This document shows positions 39,401 through 50,021 of a stretch of DNA of 64,000 bases, piece after piece. Each line of letters starts with the position of its first letter. Positions within the stretch are counted from its first letter, which is position 1. Source of the stretch: Amphibalanus amphitrite (taxonomy: Eukaryota > Arthropoda > Thecostraca > Balanomorpha > Balanidae). The stretch is taken from the NCBI RefSeq assembly GCF_019059575.1, contig NW_024881592.1, positions 992,001-1,056,000 of the forward strand, in the 5' to 3' direction. The position numbers and the translations under genes are program-made. Below the pieces are notes generated by a model. That model did not search any database. It worked only from the letters and a program-made list of their open reading frames with translations, and had not been told where the DNA came from.

Positions 39401-40454
39401 AGTTCAAAATTAAAGAATGGCACTTTAATCTTATAATACTGTAATGTTTTGGTGGTAAGGATGATTGTAAAAACACCGGTGTCATTCACACAATTTTAGT
39501 TAAAACGAAATCCAAAGCAAACAAAATATCTCTGAGTGTTGCAAAGCAAAGGATGATTGCATGCTATGATGTGCGCTTGCTGATGCATGCAAATTGAAGA
39601 AACAATAAATGGAGATGGCCACACCACGAAACAAGTTTACCAAGCCCATACCATAGTCTCACTCCCCCACCACTCACAATTTCCTCGCAGATGTCCTCAT
39701 TGGGCGCGTCCTCTTCCTCGTCCGAGGAGGCTCCATCCTCGCCGAGGACTGGTGCGCGCGGCCGGCTGGCGGCCGGGTCCGGCCTCAGTCGGACGCCGCC
39801 GCCGAACGACTGACCGTGCTCCTCCTCGAGCTCCTGCTGCTGACGGCGCGCCTCGGAGAGGATGCGCCGGGACAGCTTACTGTCGACAAACTGTGGACGG
39901 GGGGGGGGGGGGGGGTGACAACGTACTGTGAATACAGGGGGGAGGGGTGCCGGGTGACAACTTACTGTTCAGGTACTGAAAACAGAGAGGGGACGTGCGG
40001 CAGAGTGAAACCGGCCGGACTTGACTCGCATAAGAAGCACGAACTGGAGAATAGCTCTCCAGGAGCGAGTACTGCCTACACGCCTCTGCATCAGCATTAA
40101 TCACATCCTATTGTCGATCATCAAGCAGTGGAACACTTAATCTGCCTCCACCGTACACGGCTACCTTTTATGACAAGTACACACCACCATTGCGCACACA
40201 ACTTATCACCGAAGTGGCGGGTGGTACTCAGAATTCACACATCTGGCAAATATGAGAAGCCGTATTAATATTATACAATATAGACACACGGCCGCCGCTC
40301 GAGCGGTACTCACGTTCTCCTCCTCCATGTGGGCGCGTTTCTTGTTACGAGCCGACGGGCGGGCGAACCTGTCTGCCACTATCTGCTCGTGCAGACTGGC
40401 GGCGCCCTCCTGATCCGGAGGCCCCGACACGCGAATACGCTTCGCCTTGCCCAT
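33410..40454 (-). CDS. bys: Bystin, complete 8-exon gene span
   Basis: Bystin (yeast Enp1) binds pre-40S ribosomal particles and is needed for 18S rRNA maturation and export of the small subunit. Exons in order of translation: 40454-40314, 39890-39678, 39232-39091, 38533-38378, 37084-36858, 36095-35887, 35633-35478, 33482-33410. Junction phases agree (0,0,1,1,0,2,2) and the total is 1317 nt, i.e. 438 residues plus stop, almost the same length as the human protein. The basic N-terminal start [13 protein letters not shown], an acidic linker in exon 2 ([13 protein letters not shown]), and the conserved helical Enp1 domain (for example [63 protein letters not shown]) are all present. It is expected to be nuclear/nucleolar. 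The gene appears intact. Confidence 0.97.
33483..35477 (-). other. Bystin intron 7
   Basis: This is a two-kilobase intron with a short (CATA)n microsatellite at 34716-34744 and no recognisable transposon. Open frames here are short and unconserved. Confidence 0.6.
35478..35633 (-). CDS. bys: Bystin exon 7
   Basis: It encodes [20 protein letters not shown] then [18 protein letters not shown] and ..RHPVITPEV, ending AG|GTGAGT. 'LPVLWHQ.LL.F.QRYK' is diagnostic for bystin. Confidence 0.94.
35887..36095 (-). CDS. bys: Bystin exon 6
   Basis: It encodes [20 protein letters not shown], then [20 protein letters not shown] and [15 protein letters not shown], ending MR in phase 2 at AG|GTGAGG. It is highly conserved with animal bystins. 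Confidence 0.95.
36096..36857 (-). other. Bystin intron 5
   Basis: No feature recognised apart from a GGGGAACGTTT-type word repeated near 36180-36225. Confidence 0.55.
36858..37084 (-). CDS. bys: Bystin exon 5
   Basis: It continues [20 protein letters not shown] through the helical core to ..[15 protein letters not shown], ending in phase 0. The acceptor pyrimidine tract is again a homopolymeric C run (complement of 37090-37109). Confidence 0.95.
37085..38377 (-). other. Bystin intron 4
   Basis: A homopolymer G run at 37094-37109 serves as the C-rich tract of the exon 5 acceptor on the minus strand, and there is a poly-A run near 38210. No exon or transposon end seen. Confidence 0.55.
38378..38533 (-). 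CDS. bys: Bystin exon 4
   Basis: It runs from (S)[19 protein letters not shown] to ..[11 protein letters not shown], ending phase 1 at C|GTGAGT. It contains the conserved [18 protein letters not shown] copy of the first ~30 nt and acceptor lies 80 bp upstream in gene direction (38583-38623). Confidence 0.94.
38501..38640 (-). repeat. Tandem duplication of the bystin exon 4 acceptor (80 bp period)
   Basis: GCAGATCCTGCATCACCACC and CACGCCTGGAGAGCG occur at 38508-38543 (the real exon edge) and again 80 bp on, followed each time by GGGGCAGGTCAGGGG units. A weaker third copy (TTCTGCATCACCATCACAG) is near 38734. Confidence 0.88.
39091..39232 (-). CDS. bys: Bystin exon 3
   Basis: It encodes [20 protein letters not shown] then [20 protein letters not shown] and ends in phase 1 at CAGA|GTAAGT. 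'D..DE.A...FM......R.LADII..K' is a bystin signature. Confidence 0.93.
39678..39890 (-). CDS. bys: Bystin exon 2
   Basis: 71 codons, from [20 protein letters not shown] to ..[14 protein letters not shown]. The 'LSRRIL..AR.QQ.EL' helix and the acidic serine-rich stretch match bystins. The acceptor has a run of about 17 C residues as its pyrimidine tract. Confidence 0.93.
40314..40454 (-). CDS. bys: Bystin exon 1
   Basis: The ATG (complement of 40452-40454) opens [13 protein letters not shown] and the exon ends HMEEEN|GTGAGT after 47 full codons. It contains the basic tail and ..[10 protein letters not shown], the conserved 'L..QI' segment. Confidence 0.93.
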
Positions 40455-40818
40455 GACTGGTGCTCAGACTATCGGCTGAGGCCTGAAGAGAGTGCATGAT
40501 GGGTGTCAGAACTGACAAATAGCAAATAGGTGGAGATAAATAGGCGTTTTAGCGGTGATTTTCTAGTGTTTGAAGGTAACCGGTAATGTATTGCAGTTAA
40601 GTGGCAGGAAATGCTAGATTATATACATTTTAGCATGTTGTAAGACTAACTAGCTTCATTTAACCACGAATAAAACGCTAGGGGACGTTTGCGCCTCCAA
40701 CTGCGTTTTCTGATACCGTAAAACGGTAAATGTTCACTCCAACAATCTGTCCATCAGAGGCTATTGCACACACAGACATGTCATTTTGCCACTTCTCAGT
40801 TCTTGCCCAGTTCTGTCT

Positions 40819-41819
40819 TAACCCTATTCCTGGCGGGGGGGGGGGGCCTCAGGAGCCCCCCCTGAGGTTTTTTGGTTATTTCTCCCAAACGCGTTGAGCT
40901 AGGAAGCTCAAATTTTCTGACTTTTCCTAAAAGGCTTCTACGCAACATGTCTGAAAATTTTGAGTTGATCTGACCTCAGGTCAGGTCACCAGAGGCGGTT
41001 TGGTGACCCTACCTCAGAAAAGTTTGCAATCACGCCAGAGCTAGAGTTTTTGACCGATCAATTTCTTCTCTTCAGGCTTTAGTTAGGGTACCAGTATGTG
41101 CAATTTGTATATCTCGGAATTTTGATATCGGTGACCTAAGGTCAGGTCAGTTTCGCGACCTCCCCATTATAAGTCAATGGGGGAAAAATCAACTCCCTGT
41201 TTTTACCACTAAAACGGGTCGGAATGGCCCCATATACCATACATGACTTCATATACGATCAACCTTCACTACCTTGAGGTCTGTTTTGCTGTTGGGCAGC
41301 TGTGAGGTCATGTGACGTCATCAAAGGTCACCAAAGGTTTTTGGCCAATAACTCCGTACAGGAACAAGATACAGACGCGTGGATGGTCTCATTGTGTTCA
41401 GCTCGTCAAGACGCATCGAATGATATACATGATGACCTCGAGGTCACGTGACCTGAGGTCAACCTTTGACCTTGACCTTTCGAGGTCAACATATATGTCA
41501 TTCGATGCGGATTGACGAGAGGATCACGATGATGCCCTTAGTTTGTTCCTATCTTGACTAATTCGAAAGTTATTCGAGAAAAACTCTCTCCATATCTAGC
41601 GCCGCCATTTTGACTTTTTCGACCCCTGTGACGTCATCTTTGACCTGACCTGAAAATGACATTGGTAAAAATTGTAGACCTTGTCCATGCGTATCCGATG
41701 CCGTTTACCGCTTGTCGCTATCTTGCTTCGTTCTCGAGATCTCAGGGGGGGGGGGCCGAATCGGCCCCCCCCCCCCGCCAGTTTCTTGTCCCGGCGGAGC
41801 CCGCCAGGAATAGGGTTAA
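40819..41819. mobile_element. piggyBac-like MITE (TTAA), intact ends, 1001 bp
   Basis: TTAACCCTATTCCTGGCGGG at the left and CCGCCAGGAATAGGGTTAA at the right are inverted. G-run/C-run stems lie just inside both ends (40836-40862; 41743-41776). The interior is rich in AGGTCA/TGACCT and closely matches the outer part of 22798-24749. No coding sequence. Confidence 0.88.
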
Positions 41820-43120
41820 GGTGTTGTTGGAGTCGTGTTACTGTAATGCACCTATTTTGTTGTTGCTGCTGTTCTCCTTGAGCCCCGACTCAAGGCTATT
41901 GGGGCCAAACAGTTTTATGGCCATTCTAATTCTAGTAGCATCATCACATGGGCTAAAAGTAATACATAATTTGTTTTTACTTTTAGGACTGTTAACTACT
42001 TCCTGGTGCCAAACATTTGCTGTTGAAATGCACAGACAATGACAAGACATTCATCACAAGTATTCAGTGGATGGCATCAAATGCAATTTTACATTTCAAT
42101 GCAAATAACATAATAAGGAAATGCAAATATGTTAGCGATTTATATAGCATTGCCAAACACAAATGATCAGACAGTGGCAGAGACAGAGCTGAGAGTAGAG
42201 ACATAAGACATCAATGCTATTGTTTCTTTCTTAGCTTTGGTCCTATTCATTAAATGGGTAGTGGGTACTCAGCAACCTACAAGGGTCTCTATTAGTGTCT
42301 CTGCAGAGGTCTTTCAGATCACATTGCTGTTTTGTTTCCTTCAGCTTTTTATCTCTGTGATCTCCCTTGTTTACCTGAGCTGAGAATGAAAGACTGGCCA
42401 GGTTTTGGGGAAGAAGGAGGCATCTTACACCTAATGGTAATAGTCCTTGGGATCCCAAGTTTGTTATCAGCTGACTTGACATGATTGAATACTGAATATG
42501 AAAGCTGCACTCCTTATTTAATCTGTGAAATGTTTCCCCATTTTACTACCTTGATTTGGACTTGATTTGGAAGTGAAGTATGGCAACATTTTCATGTCCC
42601 TTACAGCCCCATTTTCATCATAAGTTACTTCTAACCTGACACACGAATGGGCAGGAACGAGGAATAAGCAGGGAGATGGGATGGATGCAATTTCATGAGT
42701 ATCCTCAGAAGATATGTGCTCATTGGCCACAGCATTATGAAGATCTCATTATCTGTATTCTGTATCGGTATGGTCATGATGTCCAATTCTTATTATGGCC
42801 CCTTAAAGGACTCAAAATGGCTAAAAACTGTTAAATAGAACCAAATAACAGCAGAAACAATGCATACTGTCTACTGATTAATGATTATAAAAGCCCAAAT
42901 ATAAACTAATGCATATAAATAATGTAAATAAAATACTGACAGAAATAAGAATTAGCCAACTATCAGCTATCCCCAGTAAATATTTGATTAATTGCAGTGC
43001 TGTAAATAATTTACTGAGCAAGGTATTTACTGAATGAATCACCTACTTAATAACTCCAAGCCATTCGCTTGCAATTTTGTCTCGACACGGCATGCCACAG
43101 TTCAAGATTTTAGAATTTTT
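41820..43120. other. AT-rich, CpG-poor intergenic stretch
   Basis: About 1.2 kb with noticeably fewer CG dinucleotides and fewer repeats than its surroundings. No long open frame, splice pattern or RNA gene could be supported. Confidence 0.45.
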
Positions 43121-43124
43121 ATTT

Positions 43125-43446
43125 ATCAATTTAGCTCGAATGTTTGAATAGACGGATTGACAGAGCCAAAGCCTACGCTAAGCAGAGCTTGTTGCGTAGA
43201 CCTCGACCCCTACCGCCCGATCGCGCAGTTCTGGGTAACGGGAGAATTTAGATGCCAAAGTTTAACGTGCCCTTCAAAGCCGGACACGGCCTGTCCCACT
43301 CAACTGACTTCAACTGGCTGCGGCTGCTCGCACCAACAGCAGACCATCCCCGTCAGGAGTTTCTAATATCGAGCGCCGGAGCGACTCAAACCCGGGCTCT
43401 CACTACCAGGAGTCCAGCGCTCTACCAACTGAGCTATGGGACAGGC
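43125..43446 (-). repeat. tRNA-derived SINE, copy B
   Basis: On the minus strand the head reads CATAGCTCAGTTGGTAGAGC (an A box with D-arm), then CTGGACTCCTGG, then GGGTTTGAGTC (a B box). This is the internal RNA polymerase III promoter of a tRNA, but the anticodon stem does not pair properly, so it is not a working tRNA gene. The body matches 11148-11440. The tail is AT-rich (ATTTTTATTTATC, at 43115-43127 on the plus strand). Confidence 0.8.
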
Positions 43447-43858
43447 TTCTCAGCTTCTCATTGTTGAACTGGCGTGGTCCATGCTTAAATGCTTGCCATC
43501 AACAATGAGATGCCAGAATGAGAGGACACCTAATTTCCATATAAATTATCTAGATTTTCCCCTAGTCACTAAATATAGTTCCTCGGGCAACATCTGCCGG
43601 GAGTCGGGAGAGCCTTACTTTCCACATCAGCAAGCATTTCAATTCATATCTTTAACAAATTGGGATAGACGTGGGAGAAATGCATGCAGTTCACGATTTT
43701 TATGTTGGTTTATGCGAGCTCTGCTCCAACCCTCTGTCCGAAATTGTATTGTCACATGTTCATAATAACCAAAAGTCGGAAACTGGAACACCGCCACCGG
43801 TGATTCGTGCCGATGGAAATCGCCAGCGTCATGAATGAGAATATACATTCTTGGACGA

Positions 43859-43973
43859 TACCGCGAAAACGAAACATTTCTATCGAGAGTTTTCAAAGGA
43901 TTTCATGCACGAGGCCTTGGCCGAGTGCATGAAATTCTTTGAAAACTCGAGATAGAAATATTTCGTCGCGGTA
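43859..43973. repeat. Hairpin-forming inverted repeat (115 bp)
   Basis: Arms of about 50 bp (TACCGCGAAAACGAAACATT... and its inverse ending ...TTTCGTCGCGGTA) surround a 14-bp loop around GAGGCCTTGGCC. The ends carry TA. It may be a tiny MITE; no coding. Confidence 0.8.
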
Positions 43974-43999
43974 GAGTCCTAGATATTATTTCCTGTATG

Positions 44000-45539
44000 T
44001 TTCTTAAGATCGTTCGTTATTTGCTTAAATTAGGCCGAAATATGCATAAATAAAATACAGTAACATTAACTACACGTTAAATACTGAAATACTGGCAGTT
44101 CTAATTATTAACAGTTCAGCAAAGCTTACAAATTTTCTTTAAAACAGAAGCCCTCGGTGAAATCAAGCTATCCAAGAAAACCATCCAAGAAAACGTCTCG
44201 CGCAAAGTTTCTTGGATGGCTGGATTGCATTGCAAGACTGCATCAAACATACAGGAATAAATTATACAACTTACTATACCACTTTTGAAGTTCCAAGGCC
44301 CTGAGTGAGACTATAATATGATAAATGGCCTGATAATGGCCTAATTCATCACACATTCACGAAAAAAAAACATCCAAACTCTCGCACACGTGTACTGACG
44401 CGGCATTCAATGCACTTTTGCGTCATATTTGCCTTCGGAATGCTTTGGTACTGACTACTAATTAAAAACTCATCATGACAACTTAAAACATTTGCTCTGA
44501 AATCTTGAAAAATGTCATGTATAATAAATAATTTTAGCTTTTTAATGTAATTGTTTTTTAAGAAAATAAGATCTTGAGCATAAATCATCATTTTGATCAT
44601 GAAAACCACGATGAAGCTGAAAAATAACTTGTATTACGTCAACATTGTAGTTGTCGATGGTCAGGTAAACGGCCCTGGGCCACGAACTCTTTTCAATCAT
44701 ATGGGCTTGAAATTTATCGATAGGTAGTAAGTTATCGAAGGTAAGTTATGTCCTTGGCATAAGAATCAAAAATATAAGCAAGCCAATTACGTTGTGCTCT
44801 TTTCACTCCTCAGTTCACGCTCAGTGTGGCCCAGTGAATGAAACGTCTGTGTGTGACTGTGTCCATGTCCTAACTCCAGTCAGGGGGTGTCGAAGTCTAG
44901 TAGGAAAACCTGGCAAATTCCCTGCGTGACGTCACGTCGGGGATGACCGACTTGCACTGAAAGATACGGCAGAACGGCTATTTTTGAAAAATGATTAAAA
45001 ATACTTTTGTGCTGTTATGACGCATAAAACGCTTATCAGCATGTTCCTCATCATGTGATAAAGGCATATCCGTGGTCGAAAATAGCTGAGCCCCTCCCAA
45101 TTTCCAACCACCGACCTCATAAGCAAAGGATGTAAGCGTAATCCTTAAGGGCGACTTTCCTATACATATCCGTACATATGCGTCCTTATGGAAATCGGTA
45201 GTGTGGCGATTGGCGACGCGCGCGACATCTGTGTGGCGACCAAGTGGCGACTGTGGCGACACCTGGTGGCTGCTTTTCTGCTGTATGTAGGCATTGGGGT
45301 TTTGCCAGATGTGGTTCCTACTGCTACACCACTATGTTGACCCAATACTAGAAAAGTTATTTTGCTAGTAAAAGGCAAGCAAATTGAAAGTTGATTTATA
45401 AAATTGCCTATAAATGATTACGAGATAATAATAAAGAAACTTTGATTGAATAATTATTTAAATAATCAACCGTGAAAGTATATTCTGGTAGGTTTAGTAG
45501 AAATAAGTCCGTGCAACCTTGTATTTAGGGCCTTGACTC
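44000..45539. other. Intergenic stretch, no gene recognised
   Basis: It contains a CRE-like palindrome GTGACGTCAC at about 44926 and a short array of TGTGGCGAC words at 45191-45262. A small inverted repeat around ATCCAAGAAA / TTTCTTGGAT lies at 44170-44220. No exon seen. Confidence 0.45.
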
Positions 45540-45699
45540 CAGTAGCGGCGGAACACCTTAAGGGGGGAGGGGAGGGCACTGGCGACTTTTGGTCCAATTC
45601 TTTCCATGCAACGCCCATAGGGCTAATGTTGAAATGCCAAAATCAAAGGGGGGGGGCAAGGTGCCCCGGTGCCCCTCCCCCCCCGTTCCGCCGCCTATG
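45540..45699. mobile_element. hAT-like MITE, copy 2 (inverted)
   Basis: CAGTAGCGGCGGAAC at the left is inverted at the right (GTTCCGCCGCCTATG). The order is the reverse complement of copies 1 and 3. The 8-bp flanks (CTTGACTC and CTCGCAGC) match poorly, suggesting an older insertion. Confidence 0.8.
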
Positions 45700-46195
45700 C
45701 TCGCAGCGGGAGAGTTCCAGTGTAGTTGGACCCGCATTATTTATTTGATATTTATTGACCCACGCCCCATTGGAGCCTCTGAGTCTGGATTTCCACGCCC
45801 CGCTGAGGGGTTTGAGGTGGTGGTTTCTAGCGCTCCCCTTCTTGACTTCCCCTTCTAACCCCACTCCCAGACCACGTAGCGACACTTCGGGTAGGCGGGA
45901 GTTACAGACAGAGCGTCAAACAATGGCGAACAAAGTACTTGCGTCACTTTAAGGTCAGGTCAAAGGTCAGGTCACCAGGGGCTATCGAAGGTTTTAACCC
46001 ACGCCCTGCTTGTCTATTCAGCCATATATGCTGTATGCGCCCAACTGCCAACTGGGGGCCGGGTGGGGGGCATAAGCTCCCCCTTCCGTCTAAATTCCGG
46101 ACATAGAACTACCAGTCATAGAAAGAGGCGGAAAACGGCAATCAACTGAGACGGATTTTTTTTTTAACAAACCGATTGCCTAAGTAGGTCACAAG

Positions 46196-46321
46196 CATAA
46201 GCGGCGGAACGGGGAGGGGCACCGGGGCACCGTAGCCCTATGGGCGTTGCATGGAAAGAATGTGACCAAAAGTCGGCAGTGCCCCCCCCCCCCCTCAATT
46301 GAAGGTGTTCCGCCGCTACTG
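46196..46321. mobile_element. hAT-like MITE, copy 3 (126 bp)
   Basis: CATAAGCGGCGGAAC and GTTCCGCCGCTACTG ends with an exact 8-bp duplication GTCACAAG (46188-46195, 46322-46329). A short internal deletion relative to copy 1 removes the 'CCTTTGATTTTGG' block. Confidence 0.87.
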
Positions 46322-46577
46322 GTCACAAGCCAGGGCAAGGTCAGGTCAAGTGCAAAAACGACAAGTTTCTACATTATCGGCCTTGGAGCGCAGTTGACGA
46401 AGAACAGACTGAGATTGATTACCAAAATGCGTTCTTAGGCTATCAAAACACGATGCATAATAAAATGTCACGCAAAGGAAAAGGTCAAGGTCAGGTAAGG
46501 TCACCAAAAGTTGAATTATAGAATAGGGTATGTGCGACACAAGCTATAAGGATCATTTTATTCATAGGCCGTAGGTA

Positions 46578-47963
46578 GGGTAAGGTGCCTAATTAGCGAC
46601 CCTTTCCGATTTGCGACCTACCTCCCTACAGAAAAACTGGCATGAGAAAACGGGGTAAAAACATCGTCAAAAGGTCAGCCATGCTTTGGTTATCAAACTT
46701 AATGATTTTCCGGTCGTCGATGTTTCTGGTGGGACGTTCCAGGTGAGTTTAAATAAAAATGACGAGTTTCTTATCCAAAACGTGTGTGTTTGGGCCCTCT
46801 CTGATGAAAAGCGATGCACATTAGGATGATGCACATTTTTTATTCTGAATCGACATTCCTTTTTTAATTGATTGCCGTTTTCCCATAGTGAATCGCTCAA
46901 CTGTGCACAGCATGGCGGTTAAAAATGTGTCGCAACTCATATTTCCTATTTGCGCCCGACATGGTCGCAAATAGCTCAAGAAGGGAAAGAAAGGGGAAAA
47001 GAGAGAAATGAAAATGAGGTGTTCCTGAAGCTTGCAATGTGTGGCAGGGGATGCCAAATGTCGTCACTGACTGCAGGGGTGCCGAATTCAGCGCGGACCT
47101 CGAATATCATACAAGATAGCCCGCAAAATTTGGGTTTCCGCCTTCTTTTCGCCTTCGGTGCATCACGTGATCAGTTTTTACTTACGTAAATGTGTTGGAT
47201 AAACGTTCCTGTTCGAGTGATTGAGTGCTTTGCGTATAGTTACCTTTTTTAGATCATATTTCATCTTTTCAGGCGTCGCATTTTTTTGCCATTTTTAATA
47301 TGGGGAAACCCATAGACTTATTAGCGACCCTCCCCGGTCGCTAATCGGGAAGAGTTCCCTATTAGCGTTTTTTGCAATAGTTTGCCGAAATGCTCACTAC
47401 AAATAAGTTAGTGAATATTGGGGCAGAAAATGACTATATTTTAATAGAAAAATGAACGATCTCTCCGAAAATCAAGCCAGTAACACATTGGCACTAGAGT
47501 TGCAAAATTTCCCTACCGCACTACCGGCATGCCGGTAATTTTTCACTACCGCAGGTTTTTTCGTGGTATCTGGCATGTCTTGCCGGTAGCATGCCGGTAT
47601 TTTTGATTTTGCACAAAAGATTATCAGCATATGATTCAAACTTTGGACACTAAGAGGCTATTGAATTGTAATAAGTTGGACAATGGGTGGCTGTTGGGTG
47701 GGGCGGTTACTGAAATTGCCAAAATGTGGCATCTCATGTAGGGGTAAGCCAGAATCAAGAATGCAGGTTTTTTAGTATGCCGGTAATTTGGCGGTTTTTT
47801 TTGCTTGGGGCGTGGTAGCATGCCGGTATCCCAGAAAATGTTTGTGGGGCGGGGCGGTGCCGGTAGCAGCCCATTGGGAAAACTTTGCAACTCTAATTGG
47901 CACCCACAGAGCGTGAGCAACGACGGTTCAAATTAAGGGGGTCGCTAATTAGGCACCTTACCC
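46578..47963. mobile_element. TA-flanked terminal-inverted-repeat element, 1386 bp
   Basis: GGGTAAGGTGCCTAATTAGC at the left is the inverse of GCTAATTAGGCACCTTACCC at the right, both flanked by TA (46576-46577, 47964-47965). The GCGACC/GGTCGC words of the end also recur in the middle (near 47325-47370). No transposase found. A hAT-like element is nested at 47495-47895. Confidence 0.82.
47495..47895. mobile_element. Nested hAT-like MITE, 401 bp
   Basis: The ends TAGAGTTGCAAAATTTCCC and GGGAAAACTTTGCAACTCTA are inverted, with an exact 8-bp duplication ATTGGCAC (47487-47494, 47896-47903). The interior is made of repeated CATGCCGGTA and ACCGGC words. Confidence 0.9.
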
Positions 47964-48113
47964 TACTCAGTGCCATACATCATATTTGCAGCATTTGACT
48001 TCAAGTTCAATCTGACCTTGACCTGACCTCGACCTGAACGGCACCCCAAATATTGTCCATATCACTTTCTGAGTATACCCATTGACTTCTATAACTAAAA
48101 TGACCCATAAAAC

Positions 48114-49774
48114 CAGGGATGCGGAGCCGTGGAAATTTCAGACGGCTCCGACTCCGGCTCCGGCTCCGGAGAAAAAATCGGCTCCAGCTCCGGCTCCAGC
48201 TCCGGGTGAAATGTCATGGCGGCTCCGGCTCCGGCTCCGGCTCCGAGTAAAATGATCCGGCTCCGGCGGCTCCGACTCCGGCTTCTACTCAGTACATCCC
48301 CTAATACGGGTGGAAGAAAAAAGACGATGGCCGATTGGTACACGTTGCTTCTGTATTTGTATAACAAGGCTGTTTTGAATACCACATTGTTTTACGCCTT
48401 GTACTGTCAAACCGAACTAGGTAAATAATTATTTCCTCTTAACCCGCGCCCTGCTGGGGGGGGGGGGGGTTTGAACACCCCCTTGTGGTTTTTTGCGAAT
48501 ATCTCAAAAACGGCGGCGCTCCTCAAAAACGGCGGCGCGGAGCGCCGCCGTTTTTGTGTTACACCTTACAATACATCAATTCTACACAAGTTGTGAAAAT
48601 TTCAGACCAAGGTCATTCAAGGGCAGGTCACCAGGTCACTTGAAGTGACCTCACCTCATAAAGAGTTTCAATGTCTGTCATAGCTACACCGAGTGACCGA
48701 TCGCTTTGAAACTTTCAGCGATTGATAAGGGCAACAGTATCTATCAAATGTATATCTCAGAATTTTTATATCGGTGACCTAAGGTCAGGTCAATTTTGCG
48801 ACCTCCCCATTATAAGTCAATGGGAGAAAATTGAAATGCGCCTCTTTTGGACGAAAGACATTATAAACACTCCCAAACACTGAATTACAAGCGGTTTAGA
48901 CACACTGAACATGAAAATGGTGTCCGTGACCCCTATTTATGCCCCTGAGGTCATCTCAGGTCACGAATGGTGCCTAACAGTTTTTCGCAAATAACTTTTG
49001 ATAGAGGCATGCTAGAGCGGTGAAAACGCCTTAGATGTGCTCAGCTCGACGATACGGATCGACTGATATGCAACATGACCCTTTCCGGTCAAGTCATGAC
49101 CTTGACCTGAGGTCAAATTTTCAAGTTGACCTTTCAAGGTCAAGTTATAGTGCATTCGATGCGTCTTGACGAGAGGAACACGATGCCGGTAAAAGTAAGC
49201 TCGTACAAGGCTTGGGTCAAAAGTTATTGCAGAAAAACTGTTTCCGAAAAAATCGGCTATTTTTGCAGTTTTTGCCCCCTGCAGGCAAAACCGTTGACGT
49301 TAGGTCAAATCTGAGAGAATTACTCAGAAAGGGCGTTAATAGGGCTATCGAATGCGCTTTTCCGCGGCGCTGTAGCTTTATTGGTTCCCGAGTTATGCGT
49401 TGGCTTCCTGGAAATTGTCGACATTCGACCTGAAAATCGGCGAAATTTTGCCTTCAATGACCTCTGGTGACCTGACCTTTGACCTGACCAAAAAAGTGAC
49501 CGAAGTGATTTCGTCATTATTTTTGGCGCTCTTTCGAACGCCGCCTTCCGCGTATCGCTACGTGGCCCAGGAGCCGAGTTAGAAGGGGGGGGGGGTGTTC
49601 AAACACCCCCCAGCAGGGCGTGGAAATCCAGGACCCCCAGCCGGGCGCAGGTTAAGAAAAGGAGCCGGAGTCGCCCCCTTTTTTGACGGCTCCGGCTCCG
49701 GCTCCGGCTCCGGGCTATATTGTTTCACGGCTCCGGCTCCGGCTCCGGCTCCGGGCAAAATATGCCGGCTCCGG

Positions 49775-49806
<32 letters not shown>

Positions 49807-49814
49807 CATCCCTG
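48114..49814. mobile_element. hAT-like element made of GGCTCC arrays, split by a TTAA-family MITE
   Basis: The ends CAGGGATGCGGAGCC and GGCTCCGCATCCCTG are inverted and flanked by an exact 8-bp duplication CATAAAAC (48106-48113, 49815-49822). Both arms are arrays of the hexamer GGCTCC (48145-48285 and 49685-49805), broken by a few short spacers. The TTAA-family element 48439-49655 lies inside. Without it the hAT-like element is about 0.5 kb. Confidence 0.9.
48439..49655. mobile_element. piggyBac-like MITE (TTAA) nested in the hAT-like element
   Basis: The left end is TTAACCCGCGCCCTGCTGGG and the right end is CCGGGCGCAGGTTAA, with G-run/C-run stems inside (48457-48483; 49587-49612). AGGTC/GACCT words are dense (for example 48780-48790, 49080-49145). 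It is the best-preserved copy of the subfamily seen degraded at 14668. Confidence 0.82.
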
Positions 49815-50021
49815 CATAAAACATGTGTCGCACCATTGACTACTGTTTGAGTATATGGATACCTGGATACCTACGGAGGTGTACAGTCTGTCTTAAAAGT
49901 ACCGCGCAAAGTGACGGTGGATCCATCGAGCTTGACTGAGGAAGGGCCTGCTAAAGTTGGGTCACCGAAGCAATTGACATCCTCGTTCATTCCCTAGGTC
50001 AGTTGGTCGGTGACTTTCAAA

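Noticed and set aside
43378..43446. A tRNA gene on the minus strand
   Set aside because: A and B boxes are present, but the anticodon stem does not pair and the sequence continues into a repeat body shared with 11148-11440; a SINE explains it better.
48095..48428. Arg-Ser or Ala-Pro repeat open frames
   Set aside because: They are translations of the GGCTCC hexamer arrays in the hAT-like element.
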